DNA of 64,000 nucleotides, from contig NZ_CP108538.1 in the NCBI RefSeq assembly GCF_035994185.1, positions 1,736,001 to 1,800,000 on the forward strand, given 5' to 3'. Shown piece by piece: positions 51,898 through 61,213 of the stretch. The DNA comes from Streptomyces sp. NBC_01217. GTDB lineage: Bacteria > Actinomycetota > Actinomycetes > Streptomycetales > Streptomycetaceae. The position numbers and the translations under genes were made by a program. Numbering within the stretch: position 1 is the stretch's first letter; every line of letters begins with the position of its first letter. The notes under the pieces were generated by a model. That model did not search any database and had not been told where the DNA came from. It saw nothing but the letters and a program-made list of their open reading frames with translations.

Positions 51898-53025
51898 ATG
51901 CCCGTCGAGTTTCTCGGCATCGCAGCGACCAATGAAGGTTCCGAAGTGACACCCCGCTCCGGGGCGTCCTTCGACAAGGCGTACACGCTCGAACTCGCCC
52001 GCGCACACGAGGACAACGGCTGGGACCGGGTGCTGTTCGCCTACGGCTCCGGCTCCCCCGACCCGTCCCCGGCCGCCGCCTACATCGCGGCCCGCACCGA
52101 GACGCTCCAGATCCTGGTCGCCCACCGCCCCAACGTCTCGTACCCGACGTTCGCGGCCAAGACCTTCGCCACGCTGGACCGGATCAGCGACGGCCGCCTC
52201 GCCGTCCACTTCATCACCGGCGGCAATGACCACGAGCAGCAGCGCGAGGGCGATTTCCTCACCAAGGACGAGCGGTACGCGCGCACCCGTGAGGCCATCC
52301 AGATCATCAAGAAGGCGTGGACGTCGCACGAGCCCTTCGACCATGAGGGCACGCACTACCGCTTCAACGACTTCGTGAGCGACACCTTCCCCGTGCAGCA
52401 GCCGCATCCGCGGGTCTCGTTCGGGGGTTCCTCCCCGGCGGCGTACGCGGCCGGGGGCGCCGAGGCCGACATCTACTGCCTGTGGGGCGAGCCGCTGGCC
52501 CGGACCGCGGAGCAGATCGAGTCGGTGCGGGCCGCGGCGAAGGCAGCCGGCCGTACGGACGTCCCCAGGATCCAAGTGGCCTTCCGGCCGATCATCGCCC
52601 CGACCGAGGAACTGGCCTGGGAAAAGGCCCACCGAACGCTGGCCCGCATCAAGGCCCGTAAGTCCGGCACACCACTGAGCCGCCACCCCCTGAACAACCC
52701 GGAGAACGCAGGCTCCCAACGCCTCCTCGCCGTGGCCGCCGAGGGCGATCGCCACGACCGCGCACTGTGGACACCCACCGCGGCGGAAACGGGCGGCGCC
52801 GGCAACTCGACGGCCCTGGTGGGAACACCGGAAACGGTGGCACAGGCACTGCTGGACTACTACGACCTGGGCGTGGAAATCCTCTCCGCCCGCGGCTACG
52901 ACCTCCTGGACGACGCGATCGACTTCGGAAGGCACGTCATCCCGATAGTCCGAGAAGAAGTAGCCAAACGAGACGCAGCCCGCAATCCCACCCCGCCGGT
53001 CAATTTCAGCCCGTCCGGCGCTTGA
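51898..53025 (+). CDS. LLM-class flavin-dependent monooxygenase, SsuD-like
   Basis: A 375-aa FMNH2-dependent oxygenase resembling alkanesulfonate monooxygenase: EFLGIAATNEGSEV, DRVLFAYGSGSPDPSPAAAYIAARTETLQILVAHRPN, GRLAVHFITGGND, KDERYARTREAIQIIKKAW and VSFGGSSPAAYAAGGAEADIYCLWGEP. The usual job is to release sulfite from alkyl sulfonates when sulfate or cysteine is short. The leader peptide upstream supports sulfur control. No SsuABC transporter is adjacent. The final codons and stop are formed by the first unit of a dispersed Streptomyces repeat, so the C-terminus may be a recent replacement. Confidence 0.92.
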   Translation: MPVEFLGIAATNEGSEVTPRSGASFDKAYTLELARAHEDNGWDRVLFAYGSGSPDPSPAAAYIAARTETLQILVAHRPNVSYPTFAAKTFATLDRISDGRLAVHFITGGNDHEQQREGDFLTKDERYARTREAIQIIKKAWTSHEPFDHEGTHYRFNDFVSDTFPVQQPHPRVSFGGSSPAAYAAGGAEADIYCLWGEPLARTAEQIESVRAAAKAAGRTDVPRIQVAFRPIIAPTEELAWEKAHRTLARIKARKSGTPLSRHPLNNPENAGSQRLLAVAAEGDRHDRALWTPTAAETGGAGNSTALVGTPETVAQALLDYYDLGVEILSARGYDLLDDAIDFGRHVIPIVREEVAKRDAARNPTPPVNFSPSGA

Positions 53026-53170
53026 GGACCGAGGCCCGGGGCAGAGCACCCCGCTACCACCCAGCCCGTCCGGCGCTTCAGGACCGGGACCCGGGGCAGA
53101 GCCCCGCTACCCCCCAGCCCGTCCGGCGCTTGAGGACCGGGGTCCGGGGCAGAGCCCCGGTTTCGGGAAG
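53007..53170. repeat. Three copies of the GTCCGGCGCTTGAGGAC Streptomyces intergenic repeat
   Basis: Units of about 53 bp start with CAGCCCGTCCGGCGCTT at 53007, 53062 and 53115 and continue with GGACCG, a GGCAGAGCCCC arm and a pairing GGGGC. Copy 3 is followed by a related TCCCCTGCTCGA..GAGAGCTTGGGGA element (to about 53215). The family is dispersed in Streptomyces genomes; folded units may act as terminators. 53171-53282 otherwise holds only C-rich sequence and no gene. Confidence 0.9.
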
Positions 53171-53282
53171 AGTGGGGTCTCCCCTGCTCGAACGAAGTTG
53201 AGAGCTTGGGGATGGGTAGGGGACAAGCCCGCCGCAGGCGCACCCCCAACACCGCCCCAACACCGCCCCGCCCCACAACCCC

Positions 53283-56117
53283 TCACCCCACAGAGCTGTA
53301 AGCCACAACCCCCCGCAACACCCCGTCCACCGCCTTACGCGCACTCCGCCCCACAGAACTCCCCTCCCCCGGCGCCGCAGCCGCAATCTGCCCCAGCACA
53401 TCGATCACCTGCTTGCACCACCGCACGAAGTCCCCCGCCGGCATCTCCACCTCGCGCAGCACCTCGTCCAGCGTCCGCCCCGACGCCCACATGTAGACCG
53501 CCCAGGCGAACCCCAGATCGGGTTCGCGCTGCCCGACCCCCTCCGCCTGGTTGATCTTGAAGTCCTCCTCCAGGGCATCGAGCCGGCCCCAGATCCGGAC
53601 CATCTCGCCCATCGCTGCCTTCGCGGGACCCGAGGGCAGCTTCGGCGCCACCGCGTCATCGGACTGTCGCGCCTCGTACACCAACGCCGAGACGCACGCC
53701 GCGAGTTCGGCAGGGTTCAGGCCCTCCCACACCCCGGCCCGCAGGCATTCGCTCGCCAGCAGATCCAGCTCGCCGTAGAGCCGCGCCAGCCGCCGCCCGT
53801 GCGCAGTGACCTCGTTGCCCCGCAGGTAGTCGAGCTCGGTGAGCAGTGCGACGATCTGGTCGAAGGTGCGGGCGATCGTGTTCGTCCGCCCTTCGATCCG
53901 CCGCTCCAACTGCTTCGTGTCACGCTGCAGCCGGTGATACCGCTCGGCCCAGCGCGCATGGTCCTCACGCTCGGAGCACCCGTGACAGGGGTGCGCACGC
54001 AACTCCGCCCGGTAGCGGGCGATCTCCCGGTCGTCGGCCGCCGCGGCCCGCCCCTTGCGGTGCCGCTCGGGCACTATGTGCCCCGCCTTGGTCCGCAGCG
54101 CGGAGGCCAGATCGCGGCGGGACTGCGGCGAGCGCGGATTGAACGACTTCGGCACCCGCATCCGCTCCAGCGCCGCCACCGGAACCGGGAAGTCGATCGA
54201 GGCGAGCCTCTTGACCTGCCGCTCGGCGGTCAGCACCAACGGCCGCGGCCCGTCGTGGTATTCGAGCCCGCGGTGCCCGTGCCCATTGGTCCGCCCGGCG
54301 GGCAGCCCGGGGTCGAGGACCAGTGCCAGTCCGGCGAACTTGCCGGTGGGCACATGGATGACATCGCCGGGCTTGAGCTTCTCCAGGGACGCCGCCGCCT
54401 CGGCCCGCCGCTGCGACGCGCCCTGCTTGGCCAGCTCGGTCTCCCGGTCCTTGAGCTCGCGGCGAAGCCGCGCGTACTCCTCGAAGTCACCGAGGTGGCA
54501 GGTCATGCCCTCCCGGTAGCCCTCCAGTCCCTCTTCGTTCCGCTGGACCTGCCGGGAGATCCCGACCACCGAACGGTCGGCCTGGAACTGTGCGAAGGAG
54601 GTCTCCAGCAGTTCGCGCGAGCGGTGCCGCCCGAACTGGTGCACAAGATTGACGGCCATGTTGTACGAAGGCCGGAAGCTGGAGCGCAGCGGATACGTAC
54701 GCGTACCCGCGAGTCCGGCCAGCGCCGCCGGGTCCATGCCGCGCTGCCACAGCACCACCGCATGGCCTTCGATGTCGATCCCGCGCCGTCCGGCCCGCCC
54801 GGTGAGCTGGGTGTACTCGCCGGGGGTGATGTCGGCGTGCTGTTCGCCGTTCCACTTGACGAGCTTCTCCAACACGACCGAGCGTGCGGGCATGTTGATG
54901 CCGAGGGCGAGGGTCTCCGTCGCGAAGACGGCCTTGACGAGCCCCCGTACGAAGAGTTCCTCGACGACTTCCTTGAACGTGGGCAGCATGCCGGCGTGGT
55001 GCGCGGCAATGCCTCGCTCCAGTCCTTCGAGCCACTCGTAGTAGCCGAGGACATGGAGGTCCTCGCCGGGGATGGACGAGGTCCGCTCCTCGACGATCTC
55101 GCGGACCAGGCGGCGCTTGTCCTCGTCGTTGAGGCGCAGGCCGGCGTGCAGACACTGCTGTACGGCGGCCTCACAGCCGGCCCGGCTGAAGATGAACGTG
55201 ATGGCGGGGAGCAGCCCTTCGGCGTCCAGCCGGTCGATGACCTCGGGCCTGGACGGGGTCCAGATCCTGCTGCGCTGGCGCCGCTCGCGCTCACGGTCCG
55301 CCTCGCGCACCATCTTGCCGCGGCGGCGGTCACGCGGGTTGTACGTCCGCTGGTTCTCCATCCGGGCGAGCCGGAGGAGATCGGGGTTGACCTCACGGCG
55401 TCCGGCGCCGCGGCCGCCGTGGTCGGTCTCCTCCTCGAAGAGGTCGTACATCCGACGGCCCGCCAGCACGTGCTGCCAGAGCGGCACGGGGCGGCTCTCG
55501 GAGACGATGACCTGGGTGTCACCGCGGACGGTGTCCAGCCAGTCTCCGAACTCCTCGGCGTTGGACACGGTCGCCGACAGTGACACCAGCGTCACGGATT
55601 CCGGGAGGTGGATGATCACTTCCTCCCAGACGGCGCCCCGGAAGCGGTCGGAGAGGTAGTGCACCTCGTCCATCACGACATAGCCGAGGCCGCGCAGCGC
55701 CTGCGAGCCCGCGTACAACATGTTCCGCAGCACTTCGGTGGTCATGACGACCACCGGGGCATCGCCGTTGACACTGTTGTCGCCGGTGAGCAGGCCCACC
55801 TTTTCCGGTCCGTAGCGCTTGACCAGGTCGGTGAACTTCTGGTTGGACAGGGCCTTGATGGGCGTGGTGTAGAAGCACTTGCGGCCCTGTTCGAGGGCGA
55901 GGTGCACGGCGAACTCGCCGACGATCGTCTTGCCCGAGCCCGTCGGGGCAGCGACGAGCACCCCCTTGCCGGCCTCCAGTGCCTCACAGGCCTCGATCTG
56001 GTAGGGGTCCAGATCGAACTCGTACATCTCGCGGAAGGGCGCGAGGGCGGTGGCCAGCTCGGCGGCACGGATCCGAGAAGCCTGGTATCGCTCAGCTGGT
56101 GAGAGGTCCTCTGTCAT
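53283..56117 (-). CDS. helY: Ski2/Mtr4-like DEAD/DEAH RNA helicase (HelY type)
   Basis: A 944-aa helicase from ATG 56117 (a GTG at 56141 would add 8 residues). Q-region FDLDPYQIEACEALEAGKGVLV, Walker A APTGSGKTIVGEFA, Ia TTPIKALSNQK, DEVH box VVMDEVHYLSD and SLSATVSN form RecA domain 1. FIFSRAGCEAAVQ, TETLALGINMPARSVV and QLTGRAGRRGIDIEG form RecA domain 2. A long C-terminal region has the Cys/His cluster HPCHGCSEREDHARW and the DSHCT-like end. It probably unwinds structured RNA for decay or processing. In actinobacteria it is syntenic with tatC and pafBC. Confidence 0.94.
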   Translation of the reverse strand: MTEDLSPAERYQASRIRAAELATALAPFREMYEFDLDPYQIEACEALEAGKGVLVAAPTGSGKTIVGEFAVHLALEQGRKCFYTTPIKALSNQKFTDLVKRYGPEKVGLLTGDNSVNGDAPVVVMTTEVLRNMLYAGSQALRGLGYVVMDEVHYLSDRFRGAVWEEVIIHLPESVTLVSLSATVSNAEEFGDWLDTVRGDTQVIVSESRPVPLWQHVLAGRRMYDLFEEETDHGGRGAGRREVNPDLLRLARMENQRTYNPRDRRRGKMVREADRERERRQRSRIWTPSRPEVIDRLDAEGLLPAITFIFSRAGCEAAVQQCLHAGLRLNDEDKRRLVREIVEERTSSIPGEDLHVLGYYEWLEGLERGIAAHHAGMLPTFKEVVEELFVRGLVKAVFATETLALGINMPARSVVLEKLVKWNGEQHADITPGEYTQLTGRAGRRGIDIEGHAVVLWQRGMDPAALAGLAGTRTYPLRSSFRPSYNMAVNLVHQFGRHRSRELLETSFAQFQADRSVVGISRQVQRNEEGLEGYREGMTCHLGDFEEYARLRRELKDRETELAKQGASQRRAEAAASLEKLKPGDVIHVPTGKFAGLALVLDPGLPAGRTNGHGHRGLEYHDGPRPLVLTAERQVKRLASIDFPVPVAALERMRVPKSFNPRSPQSRRDLASALRTKAGHIVPERHRKGRAAAADDREIARYRAELRAHPCHGCSEREDHARWAERYHRLQRDTKQLERRIEGRTNTIARTFDQIVALLTELDYLRGNEVTAHGRRLARLYGELDLLASECLRAGVWEGLNPAELAACVSALVYEARQSDDAVAPKLPSGPAKAAMGEMVRIWGRLDALEEDFKINQAEGVGQREPDLGFAWAVYMWASGRTLDEVLREVEMPAGDFVRWCKQVIDVLGQIAAAAPGEGSSVGRSARKAVDGVLRGVVAYSSVG

Positions 56118-56161
56118 CTTGCTTACGAGCCTACCCGCCACCTCCGACAGTGACGCGATCT

Positions 56162-57070
56162 TTAAATTGCCCGGGGAGAACCCGGCGCGAGCACGCTCAC
56201 CGCGCCCGGTACGCAGGTCGCGGTGAGCGGCAGTGCCCCGAGCTGTTCACCGTCCGCGTACGCGGTCACACCCGCTGCGGCCAGCTCGATCGAGGAGACC
56301 CGGTACACAGTGACCTTGGGGTGGTCGAGGTGTGTTCCCTTGTAGACGCGGGGGAAGACCTTGAGCAGGGTGGTGCGGCTGCAGTCCCCGACGACGGTGA
56401 CGTCGAAGAGCCCGTCGTCCATGACGGCGTCCGCGCAGATCCGCATGCCTCCGCCGTACGTCGATCCGTTGCCCACCGCGATGAGCGTCGCCTCGATCTC
56501 CCGGACCGGTCCGCCGTCCAGCCTGATGCGGTACGGGATGGGTTTGATCGCGGCGAGTTCGGCGAGGATCGCGAGGTCGTACTTGAACCGTCCGCCGACC
56601 CAGCGCATCCGGTTGCCGCGGTCGTTGACCCGGGAGTCGAAGCCGGAGGCGAGCACGGACCCGAACCACCGCTCACCGACCCGTCCGAGGTCGATCTCGC
56701 GGACGCTGCCGCCCTTGAGCGCCTCGGCGGCCAGCCGTCCGGCAGCGGCCGGATCCCGTATCGGCATCCCGAGCGCGCGGGCGAAGTCGTTCCCGGTGCC
56801 CACGGCGACGACCCCGAGCGGGGTCCTCGTTCCGGCAACGGCCTGCAGGGCGAGGGACATCATCCCGTCCCCGCCCACGGCTATCAGCGCACCGGTCCCG
56901 CCCACGACGGCCTCACGGGCCCGTCGCAGGGCGTCGTCGGCGTCCACGCCGAGAACCGTACGTACGGAGAATCCGGCGTCCCGCAACGCGGAAGCGGCCG
57001 GCTGCGCGGCGTGCGCGCCCCGGCCGCGTCCTGCGGTGGGATTGACGAAAAGAGTGATCTCGCTGGTCAC
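56162..57070 (-). CDS. Diacylglycerol kinase family lipid kinase
   Basis: A 302-aa DAGK/LCB5-type kinase from GTG 57070. FVNPTAGRGRG, the catalytic loop IAVGGDGMMSLALQAVAGT, VVAVGTGNDFARALGMP, and FGSVLASGFDSRVNDRGNRMRW are all present, as is the C-terminal VTAYADGEQLGALP. It uses ATP to phosphorylate diacylglycerol or a related lipid at the membrane. Lies 18 bp after tatC on the same strand, so it probably shares the tat transcript, and ends with a TAA within an AT-rich patch. Confidence 0.92.
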   Translation of the reverse strand: MTSEITLFVNPTAGRGRGAHAAQPAASALRDAGFSVRTVLGVDADDALRRAREAVVGGTGALIAVGGDGMMSLALQAVAGTRTPLGVVAVGTGNDFARALGMPIRDPAAAGRLAAEALKGGSVREIDLGRVGERWFGSVLASGFDSRVNDRGNRMRWVGGRFKYDLAILAELAAIKPIPYRIRLDGGPVREIEATLIAVGNGSTYGGGMRICADAVMDDGLFDVTVVGDCSRTTLLKVFPRVYKGTHLDHPKVTVYRVSSIELAAAGVTAYADGEQLGALPLTATCVPGAVSVLAPGSPRAI

Positions 57071-57088
57071 CCGGGGGACCTTACAAGG

Positions 57089-58039
57089 TCAGGTGATGTC
57101 GTCGTAACCGTTGACCCGGTCACGGTCCGGGCTCGCCTGGGCGGGCAGCGAGCGGCTGGACGCGACCGGCTCGATCTCGCCGATGTCCTCCGGGGTGAGG
57201 TCCAGCTCCGACGCCTCGTCGTCGGCGGGCCCCGCCGCCGCGATCTGTGCCTTGCGGCGGTCGTTGAGGAGCGAGATCGCCGTGGCCACGAAGTACAGCA
57301 CCCAGATCGGTCCGGCGAGCGCCAGCATCGTCAGCGGGTCGGTACTGGGGGTGGCCAGCGCGGCGAAGACCGTGATGCCCATGATCATGCCCCGCCACCA
57401 GCCGAGCATCCGCTTGCCGGTGATGATCCCGCCGAAGTTCAGCATGACGAGCAGCAGGGGCAGCTCGAAGGAGAGCCCGAAGACCACCACCATGCGCGTG
57501 ATCAGATCCAGCAGATCGTCCAGCGGCAGCTGGTTGTCCAGCCCGGCGGGCGAGAATTCCAGGAGTACCCGGGCCATCGTGGGCAGCGTCTTGTACGCGA
57601 AGAAGCCACCGGCGAGGAAGAGCGGGAATCCCGCGCCCACGAAGGCGAGGGAGTACTTCTTCTCGTGCTTGTGCAGCCCCGGGGCGACGAAGGCCCACAG
57701 CTGGTAGAGCCAGATCGGCGAGGAGAGTACGACACCTGCCATCAAGGACACCTTGAGGGCGAGGGTGAACGGGGTGAGCAGACCGTTGAGGACGATACGC
57801 GCGCACGTACCGTCCTGCTTCTTGGCGAGCTCGGCGAAGCTGGACTCGCAACCGACCGACTTCAGCACCGGATCGGTGAAGAACTCGATGATCCCCTTGT
57901 AGAAGAAGGCAGCCACGATCGTGACGACGACGATCCCGAGCAAGGCCTTCGCCAGCCGGTTCCGCAGCTCACGCAGGTGCTCCACCAGGGGCATGCGGCC
58001 CTCTGGATCCGTCTCCTGTTTGCGGGCAGACTTGAGCAA
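57089..58039 (-). CDS. tatC: Twin-arginine translocase subunit TatC
   Basis: A 316-aa receptor subunit of the Tat exporter. PLVEHLRELRNRLAKALLGIVVV is the hallmark N-terminus, and six helices follow with SPIWLYQLWAFVAPGLHKHEKKYSL, FSPAGLDNQLPLDDLLDLITRMVVVFGLSFELPL and LTMLALAGPIWVLYFVATAISLL. The long acidic C-terminal tail is usual in Streptomyces. Start is TTG at 58039 with GAGG seven bases upstream; no ATG/GTG fits better. Acts with TatA at 58102 and probably a distant tatB. It could export the Tat-signal proteins seen elsewhere in the window. Confidence 0.96.
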   Translation of the reverse strand: MLKSARKQETDPEGRMPLVEHLRELRNRLAKALLGIVVVTIVAAFFYKGIIEFFTDPVLKSVGCESSFAELAKKQDGTCARIVLNGLLTPFTLALKVSLMAGVVLSSPIWLYQLWAFVAPGLHKHEKKYSLAFVGAGFPLFLAGGFFAYKTLPTMARVLLEFSPAGLDNQLPLDDLLDLITRMVVVFGLSFELPLLLVMLNFGGIITGKRMLGWWRGMIMGITVFAALATPSTDPLTMLALAGPIWVLYFVATAISLLNDRRKAQIAAAGPADDEASELDLTPEDIGEIEPVASSRSLPAQASPDRDRVNGYDDIT

Positions 58040-58101
58040 CCCACGTCCTCATCTCGTGCAGCAGGGCGTCACCGATCACGGCGCCTGCGTCGGCCCGGTT
58101 G

Positions 58102-58392
58102 TCAGCGCTTGGTCGAGTCGGTCGGCTCTGCGACCGGACGCGAGCTGGTCACGTCACCGGGCGCGGCCTGGATGGTGCGCGGGGCGACCTGGTCCTGGGC
58201 GGCGTCGTTCGCCGGCTCGGCCGGGGTGGCCGACGGGCTGCCCTCGGACTTCATGGCCTTGGCCTCGCTCTTGAGGATGCGGGCCGACTTGCCGAGCGAG
58301 CGAGCCATGTCAGGAAGCTTCTTCGCGCCGAACAGCAGAACAATGACGACGAGGATCAGGATGATCTCGGGAGCGCCGAGCCTTCCGAACAT
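58102..58392 (-). CDS. tatA: Twin-arginine translocase subunit TatA
   Basis: A 96-aa pore-forming subunit from ATG 58392 (GAGAAGG nine bases before). The N-terminal helix [20 protein letters not shown], hinge and amphipathic helix [20 protein letters not shown] are textbook TatA, with an acidic Pro/Ala tail. It precedes tatC by 62 bp on the same strand. Confidence 0.97.
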   Translation of the reverse strand: MFGRLGAPEIILILVVIVLLFGAKKLPDMARSLGKSARILKSEAKAMKSEGSPSATPAEPANDAAQDQVAPRTIQAAPGDVTSSRPVAEPTDSTKR

Positions 58393-58653
58393 ATGCGTGT
58401 ACCTTCTCACCGAGGCAGCAGGGGTGGGGCGGACCGAACGTCGGACGGACGTCCGATCTTCGTACTGTCAGCGATCGTATCCCGCAGGAGTAAACGCAGG
58501 GCAATACCCATGCATCCTTGCGATTACGGCCCACGCCTCGCTCTCAGGGCCGCGTTCAGCAGCGTACCCCTCGAACCCGGGAAACAGGAGGCCGCGCCCT
58601 CCCCGATCGATCCCCCCTGCTCACGGGCCCACAGGATCGCGTGGGCGGTACAC

Positions 58654-58851
58654 CTAGCGCAGTGCCTCACCGGTGGCGGCAAGGTCGGTCGCGGCCCGCT
58701 CCAGGTCCTGTGCGGCCCGGTTGATGCGCTGGGTGGTCCGCTCCACCTGACGCCCCAGACGCTGGGCCTCGACGAAGACCTTGACGGCCAGCACACCGAG
58801 GACGGCGATCCCGAGAAACCCCAGGGCGATGGCGAGCATGGGCCAGAACAT
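58654..58851 (-). CDS. Small single-pass membrane protein
   Basis: A 65-aa protein with one N-terminal helix (MLAIALGFLGIAVLGVLAVKVFV) and a C-terminal amphipathic, probably coiled-coil stretch (EAQRLGRQVERTTQRINRAAQDLERAATDLAATG; core QVERTTQRINRAAQDLERA). No known function. It sits between the Zn-ribbon protein and tatA in the conserved block. The 58411-58653 gap has a TCGGAC/GTCCGA palindrome near 58440 and no gene. Confidence 0.75.
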   Translation of the reverse strand: MFWPMLAIALGFLGIAVLGVLAVKVFVEAQRLGRQVERTTQRINRAAQDLERAATDLAATGEALR

Positions 58852-58886
58852 GCGCAGAGCCTCGATGTGTCTAGGTGTCCGAAGGT

Positions 58887-59156
58887 CTAGAGGCCGGTGT
58901 GCAGGCGCAGGGTCCGCACCCCGCCACCGGTGAGCAGCTCGATTATCCGTTCCCCGGCGGGCTTACGGACGGCCGAGCCGCATTCCGGGCAGGTGAAGGA
59001 GTAGAACGTCGTCCGGCGGCTGGCGCCCACAGCGAGACGGATGGCACTCGCCGCCAGCTCGAACCGTTCGCGGCAGTCCGGGCAGGCGGCCTTGAACCGT
59101 ACGGACTCGGGCACCACCACGGTGGACACACCGGATACCACAGACATATGACTCAT
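58887..59156 (-). CDS. Small zinc-ribbon-like protein
   Basis: An 89-aa protein from ATG 59156 (GAGGGAG upstream; ATG 59147 also possible). It has two CxxC pairs, ACPDCRERFEL and TCPECGSAVR, about 27 residues apart, which should bind zinc. A basic stretch and IIELLTGGGVRTLRLHTGL end it. No family known to me. It follows pafC by 19 bp, so it is likely co-transcribed. Confidence 0.78.
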   Translation of the reverse strand: MSHMSVVSGVSTVVVPESVRFKAACPDCRERFELAASAIRLAVGASRRTTFYSFTCPECGSAVRKPAGERIIELLTGGGVRTLRLHTGL

Positions 59157-59175
59157 ATCTCCCTCGGGTATCCGC

Positions 59176-60132
59176 TCAGGCCGACTCGTCGTAGGCAGCG
59201 AGCGCCGCGCGGGCAGCCCGCTGTGCGCTCTGCGCCAGATCCGGCGGGGAGACGATGCGCCCTTCCCCTCCGAGCCGCAGCGCCAGCCTGCGCAGCGAGG
59301 CCGGATCGGGCGTGCGCAGAGTGATCCGCAGCCCGCCGTCGGACAGCTCATCGGCGCTGTCGTGCGGGTAGTACTCGGCGACCCACCGGCCCCCGGGGCC
59401 CACCTCGACCACGACCTCCGGGTCCTCGGCCGCCGGCTGGACGAGCCCCTCGGAGAGGTCCCGAAGCTCCAGCTCGGGCGGCGCGGCCGGCGCGTCCAGC
59501 AGCCGGATCTCGGCGACCCGGTCGAGCCGGAACGTACGCCGGTCCTCGGAGGACCTGCACCAGGCCTCCATGTAGGTGTGTCCCACGGCGAACAGCCGGA
59601 TCGGGTCCACCTCACGCTCGGTGAGTTCATCGCGCGCGGGCGAGTAGTAGCGCAGCCAGAGCCGGCGCCGCTCGGAGATCGCCCGGTCGACATCGGCGAA
59701 GACACCGCCCTCGGACTCGAAGATGACCGAGAGCCGCGAGCTCGCCGCTCCCACCTCACCGGCCGCGGTCTCCAGCTTCGCGGTGGCCCGCAGCAGCGCC
59801 TGCCGGTCGCTCTCGCGCAGCCCCGGCAGCGTGGCCACGGCGCGGGCGGCGACCAGGAGCGCCGTCGCCTCGTCGGCCGCGAGCCGCAGCGGCTCGGCGA
59901 CGTCGTCCGGGTTGTGCCACCAGATCCGGTCGCCGTCGGTGTCGATGTCCAGCAGATCGCCGCCGCGGAAGCTCGTACCGCACATGGGCAGTACGTCGAG
60001 GTCCGAGATCAGTTCGTCCTCGGTGATCCCGAAAGCGCGGGCGACGTCCTGGACATGGGCGCCGGGGCGCTCACGCAGATACGTCACCAGGGAGAGCATC
60101 CGGCGGGTCTGGTCGATCGCGTTCGTGGCCAT
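59176..60132 (-). CDS. pafC: WYL-domain regulator PafC
   Basis: A 318-aa protein from ATG 60132. The N-terminal winged helix (TRRMLSLVTYLRERPGAHVQDVARAFGITEDELISDLDVLPMCG; core VQDVARAFGITEDEL) is followed by the WYL domain (RRRLWLRYYSPARDELTEREVDPIRLFAVGHTYMEAWCRSSEDRRTFRLDRV; core LWLRYYSPA) and the WCX end. With PafB it forms the activator that drives the LexA-independent DNA-damage response in actinobacteria. Fourteen bp after pafB, same transcript. Confidence 0.95.
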   Translation of the reverse strand: MATNAIDQTRRMLSLVTYLRERPGAHVQDVARAFGITEDELISDLDVLPMCGTSFRGGDLLDIDTDGDRIWWHNPDDVAEPLRLAADEATALLVAARAVATLPGLRESDRQALLRATAKLETAAGEVGAASSRLSVIFESEGGVFADVDRAISERRRLWLRYYSPARDELTEREVDPIRLFAVGHTYMEAWCRSSEDRRTFRLDRVAEIRLLDAPAAPPELELRDLSEGLVQPAAEDPEVVVEVGPGGRWVAEYYPHDSADELSDGGLRITLRTPDPASLRRLALRLGGEGRIVSPPDLAQSAQRAARAALAAYDESA

Positions 60133-60146
60133 GAATACGGTTCCCC

Positions 60147-61100
60147 TCAGTCCTTGGCCACGGCGCGCAGCCGGTCCACCACATCGGCCCGCAGATCGGC
60201 GGGTTCCTGTACGACGACGTCCGGACCGAACTCGACGAGCCAGGCGTCCAGACCGTGCCCGTACGGAATCTCCAATTCCTCCCACCCGTTCCCGAGTTCA
60301 CGCACCGATATGGCGCGCGAGCGCAGCGGGTATCCGGCACCGGCCCGCAGCCTGATCCGCGCGGTCCGGGTCGCCGTCTCCCCCGCCCAGCTCTCGACGG
60401 TCTCACGGACGGTCACGACGTCGGGCACCTCGACGGTGAAGGCCCCGGCCCGGGAGCGGACCCGGCCGGTGATCCGGGAGAGCCGGAACACCCGCTCGGC
60501 GCCGCGGTCCCGGTCCCAGCCGGCCAGATACCAGTGGCCGCGCCAGCACTCCAGCGTCCAGGGCTCGACATGCCGCTGCTCGGGCCGCGCGGCGTTGGCC
60601 TTGCGGTAGTCGAAAGTCACCGCGCGGCGGTCCCGGCAGGCCAGCATCAGCGGTTCGAACGCGGCCTCATGCACGGGGATACGGGGTTCGAGGGCGCTGT
60701 GCACCTCGTAGTCGTCCTCGGCCTCCGGCATGCCCGCGGCCCGCAGCTTCTGCAGCGCACCGCTGGCGGCACCGGCCAGCCGCGCCTGCTGCCAGACCTT
60801 GGCGGCCAGGCCCAGCGCGGCGGCCTCCTCGGCGTCCAGCGTGATCGGGGGCAGCCGGTTGCTGTCGCGGCGGGCGAGGTATCCCGCGTCGCCGTCCAGG
60901 TTCTCCACGGTCTCGATGACCAGACCGAGCTCGCGCAGATCATCCTTGTCGCGCTCGAACATCCGGTTGAAGGCGTCGTCGGAGCCGGCTTCCAGGTAGG
61001 CCTCGATGGAACCGCGCAGCTCGCGCTTGCTCAGCGGGCGCCGGGTCCCCAGCAGACACAGAGCCAGGTTCATCAGCCGCTCGGCCTTGGCAATCGCCAT
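60147..61100 (-). CDS. pafB: WYL-domain regulator PafB
   Basis: A 317-aa partner of PafC. MAIAKAERLMNLALCLLGTRRPLSKRELRGSIEAYLEAGSDDAFNRMFERDKDDLRELG (core RPLSKRELRGSI, FNRMFERDKDDL) is the winged helix. RRAVTFDYRKANAARPEQRHVEPWTLECWRGHWYLAGWDRDRGAERVFRLSRI carries the WYL domain (HWYLAGWDRDR). PafBC recruits RNA polymerase to damage-response promoters. ATG 61100 with an AGAAAGGG site. Leads pafB-pafC and possibly the small genes and tatAC. Confidence 0.95.
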   Translation of the reverse strand: MAIAKAERLMNLALCLLGTRRPLSKRELRGSIEAYLEAGSDDAFNRMFERDKDDLRELGLVIETVENLDGDAGYLARRDSNRLPPITLDAEEAAALGLAAKVWQQARLAGAASGALQKLRAAGMPEAEDDYEVHSALEPRIPVHEAAFEPLMLACRDRRAVTFDYRKANAARPEQRHVEPWTLECWRGHWYLAGWDRDRGAERVFRLSRITGRVRSRAGAFTVEVPDVVTVRETVESWAGETATRTARIRLRAGAGYPLRSRAISVRELGNGWEELEIPYGHGLDAWLVEFGPDVVVQEPADLRADVVDRLRAVAKD

Positions 61101-61165
61101 CGACGCCCTTTCTGTTTTGCTCTACGACCGTCGACCGTACCGCTAGGCGGTGTCCGGACAAAAGC

Positions 61166-61195
61166 GAGGGCCCGTGCCTCCAGGCACGGGCCCTC
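61166..61195 (-). terminator. Terminator after the FKBP gene
   Basis: GAGGGCCCGTGCC (61166-61178), loop TCCA, GGCACGGGCCCTC (61183-61195) is a perfect 13-bp stem 18 bp past the FKBP stop, before the pafB promoter region. Confidence 0.9.
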
Positions 61196-61213
61196 TCATC
61201 GCACGGCTGCGGA

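Noticed and set aside
58440..58490. PafBC-type damage box near tatA (CTGTCAGCG followed by TATCCC)
   Set aside because: The spacing between the two parts is wrong for the published motif and it faces no gene on that strand.
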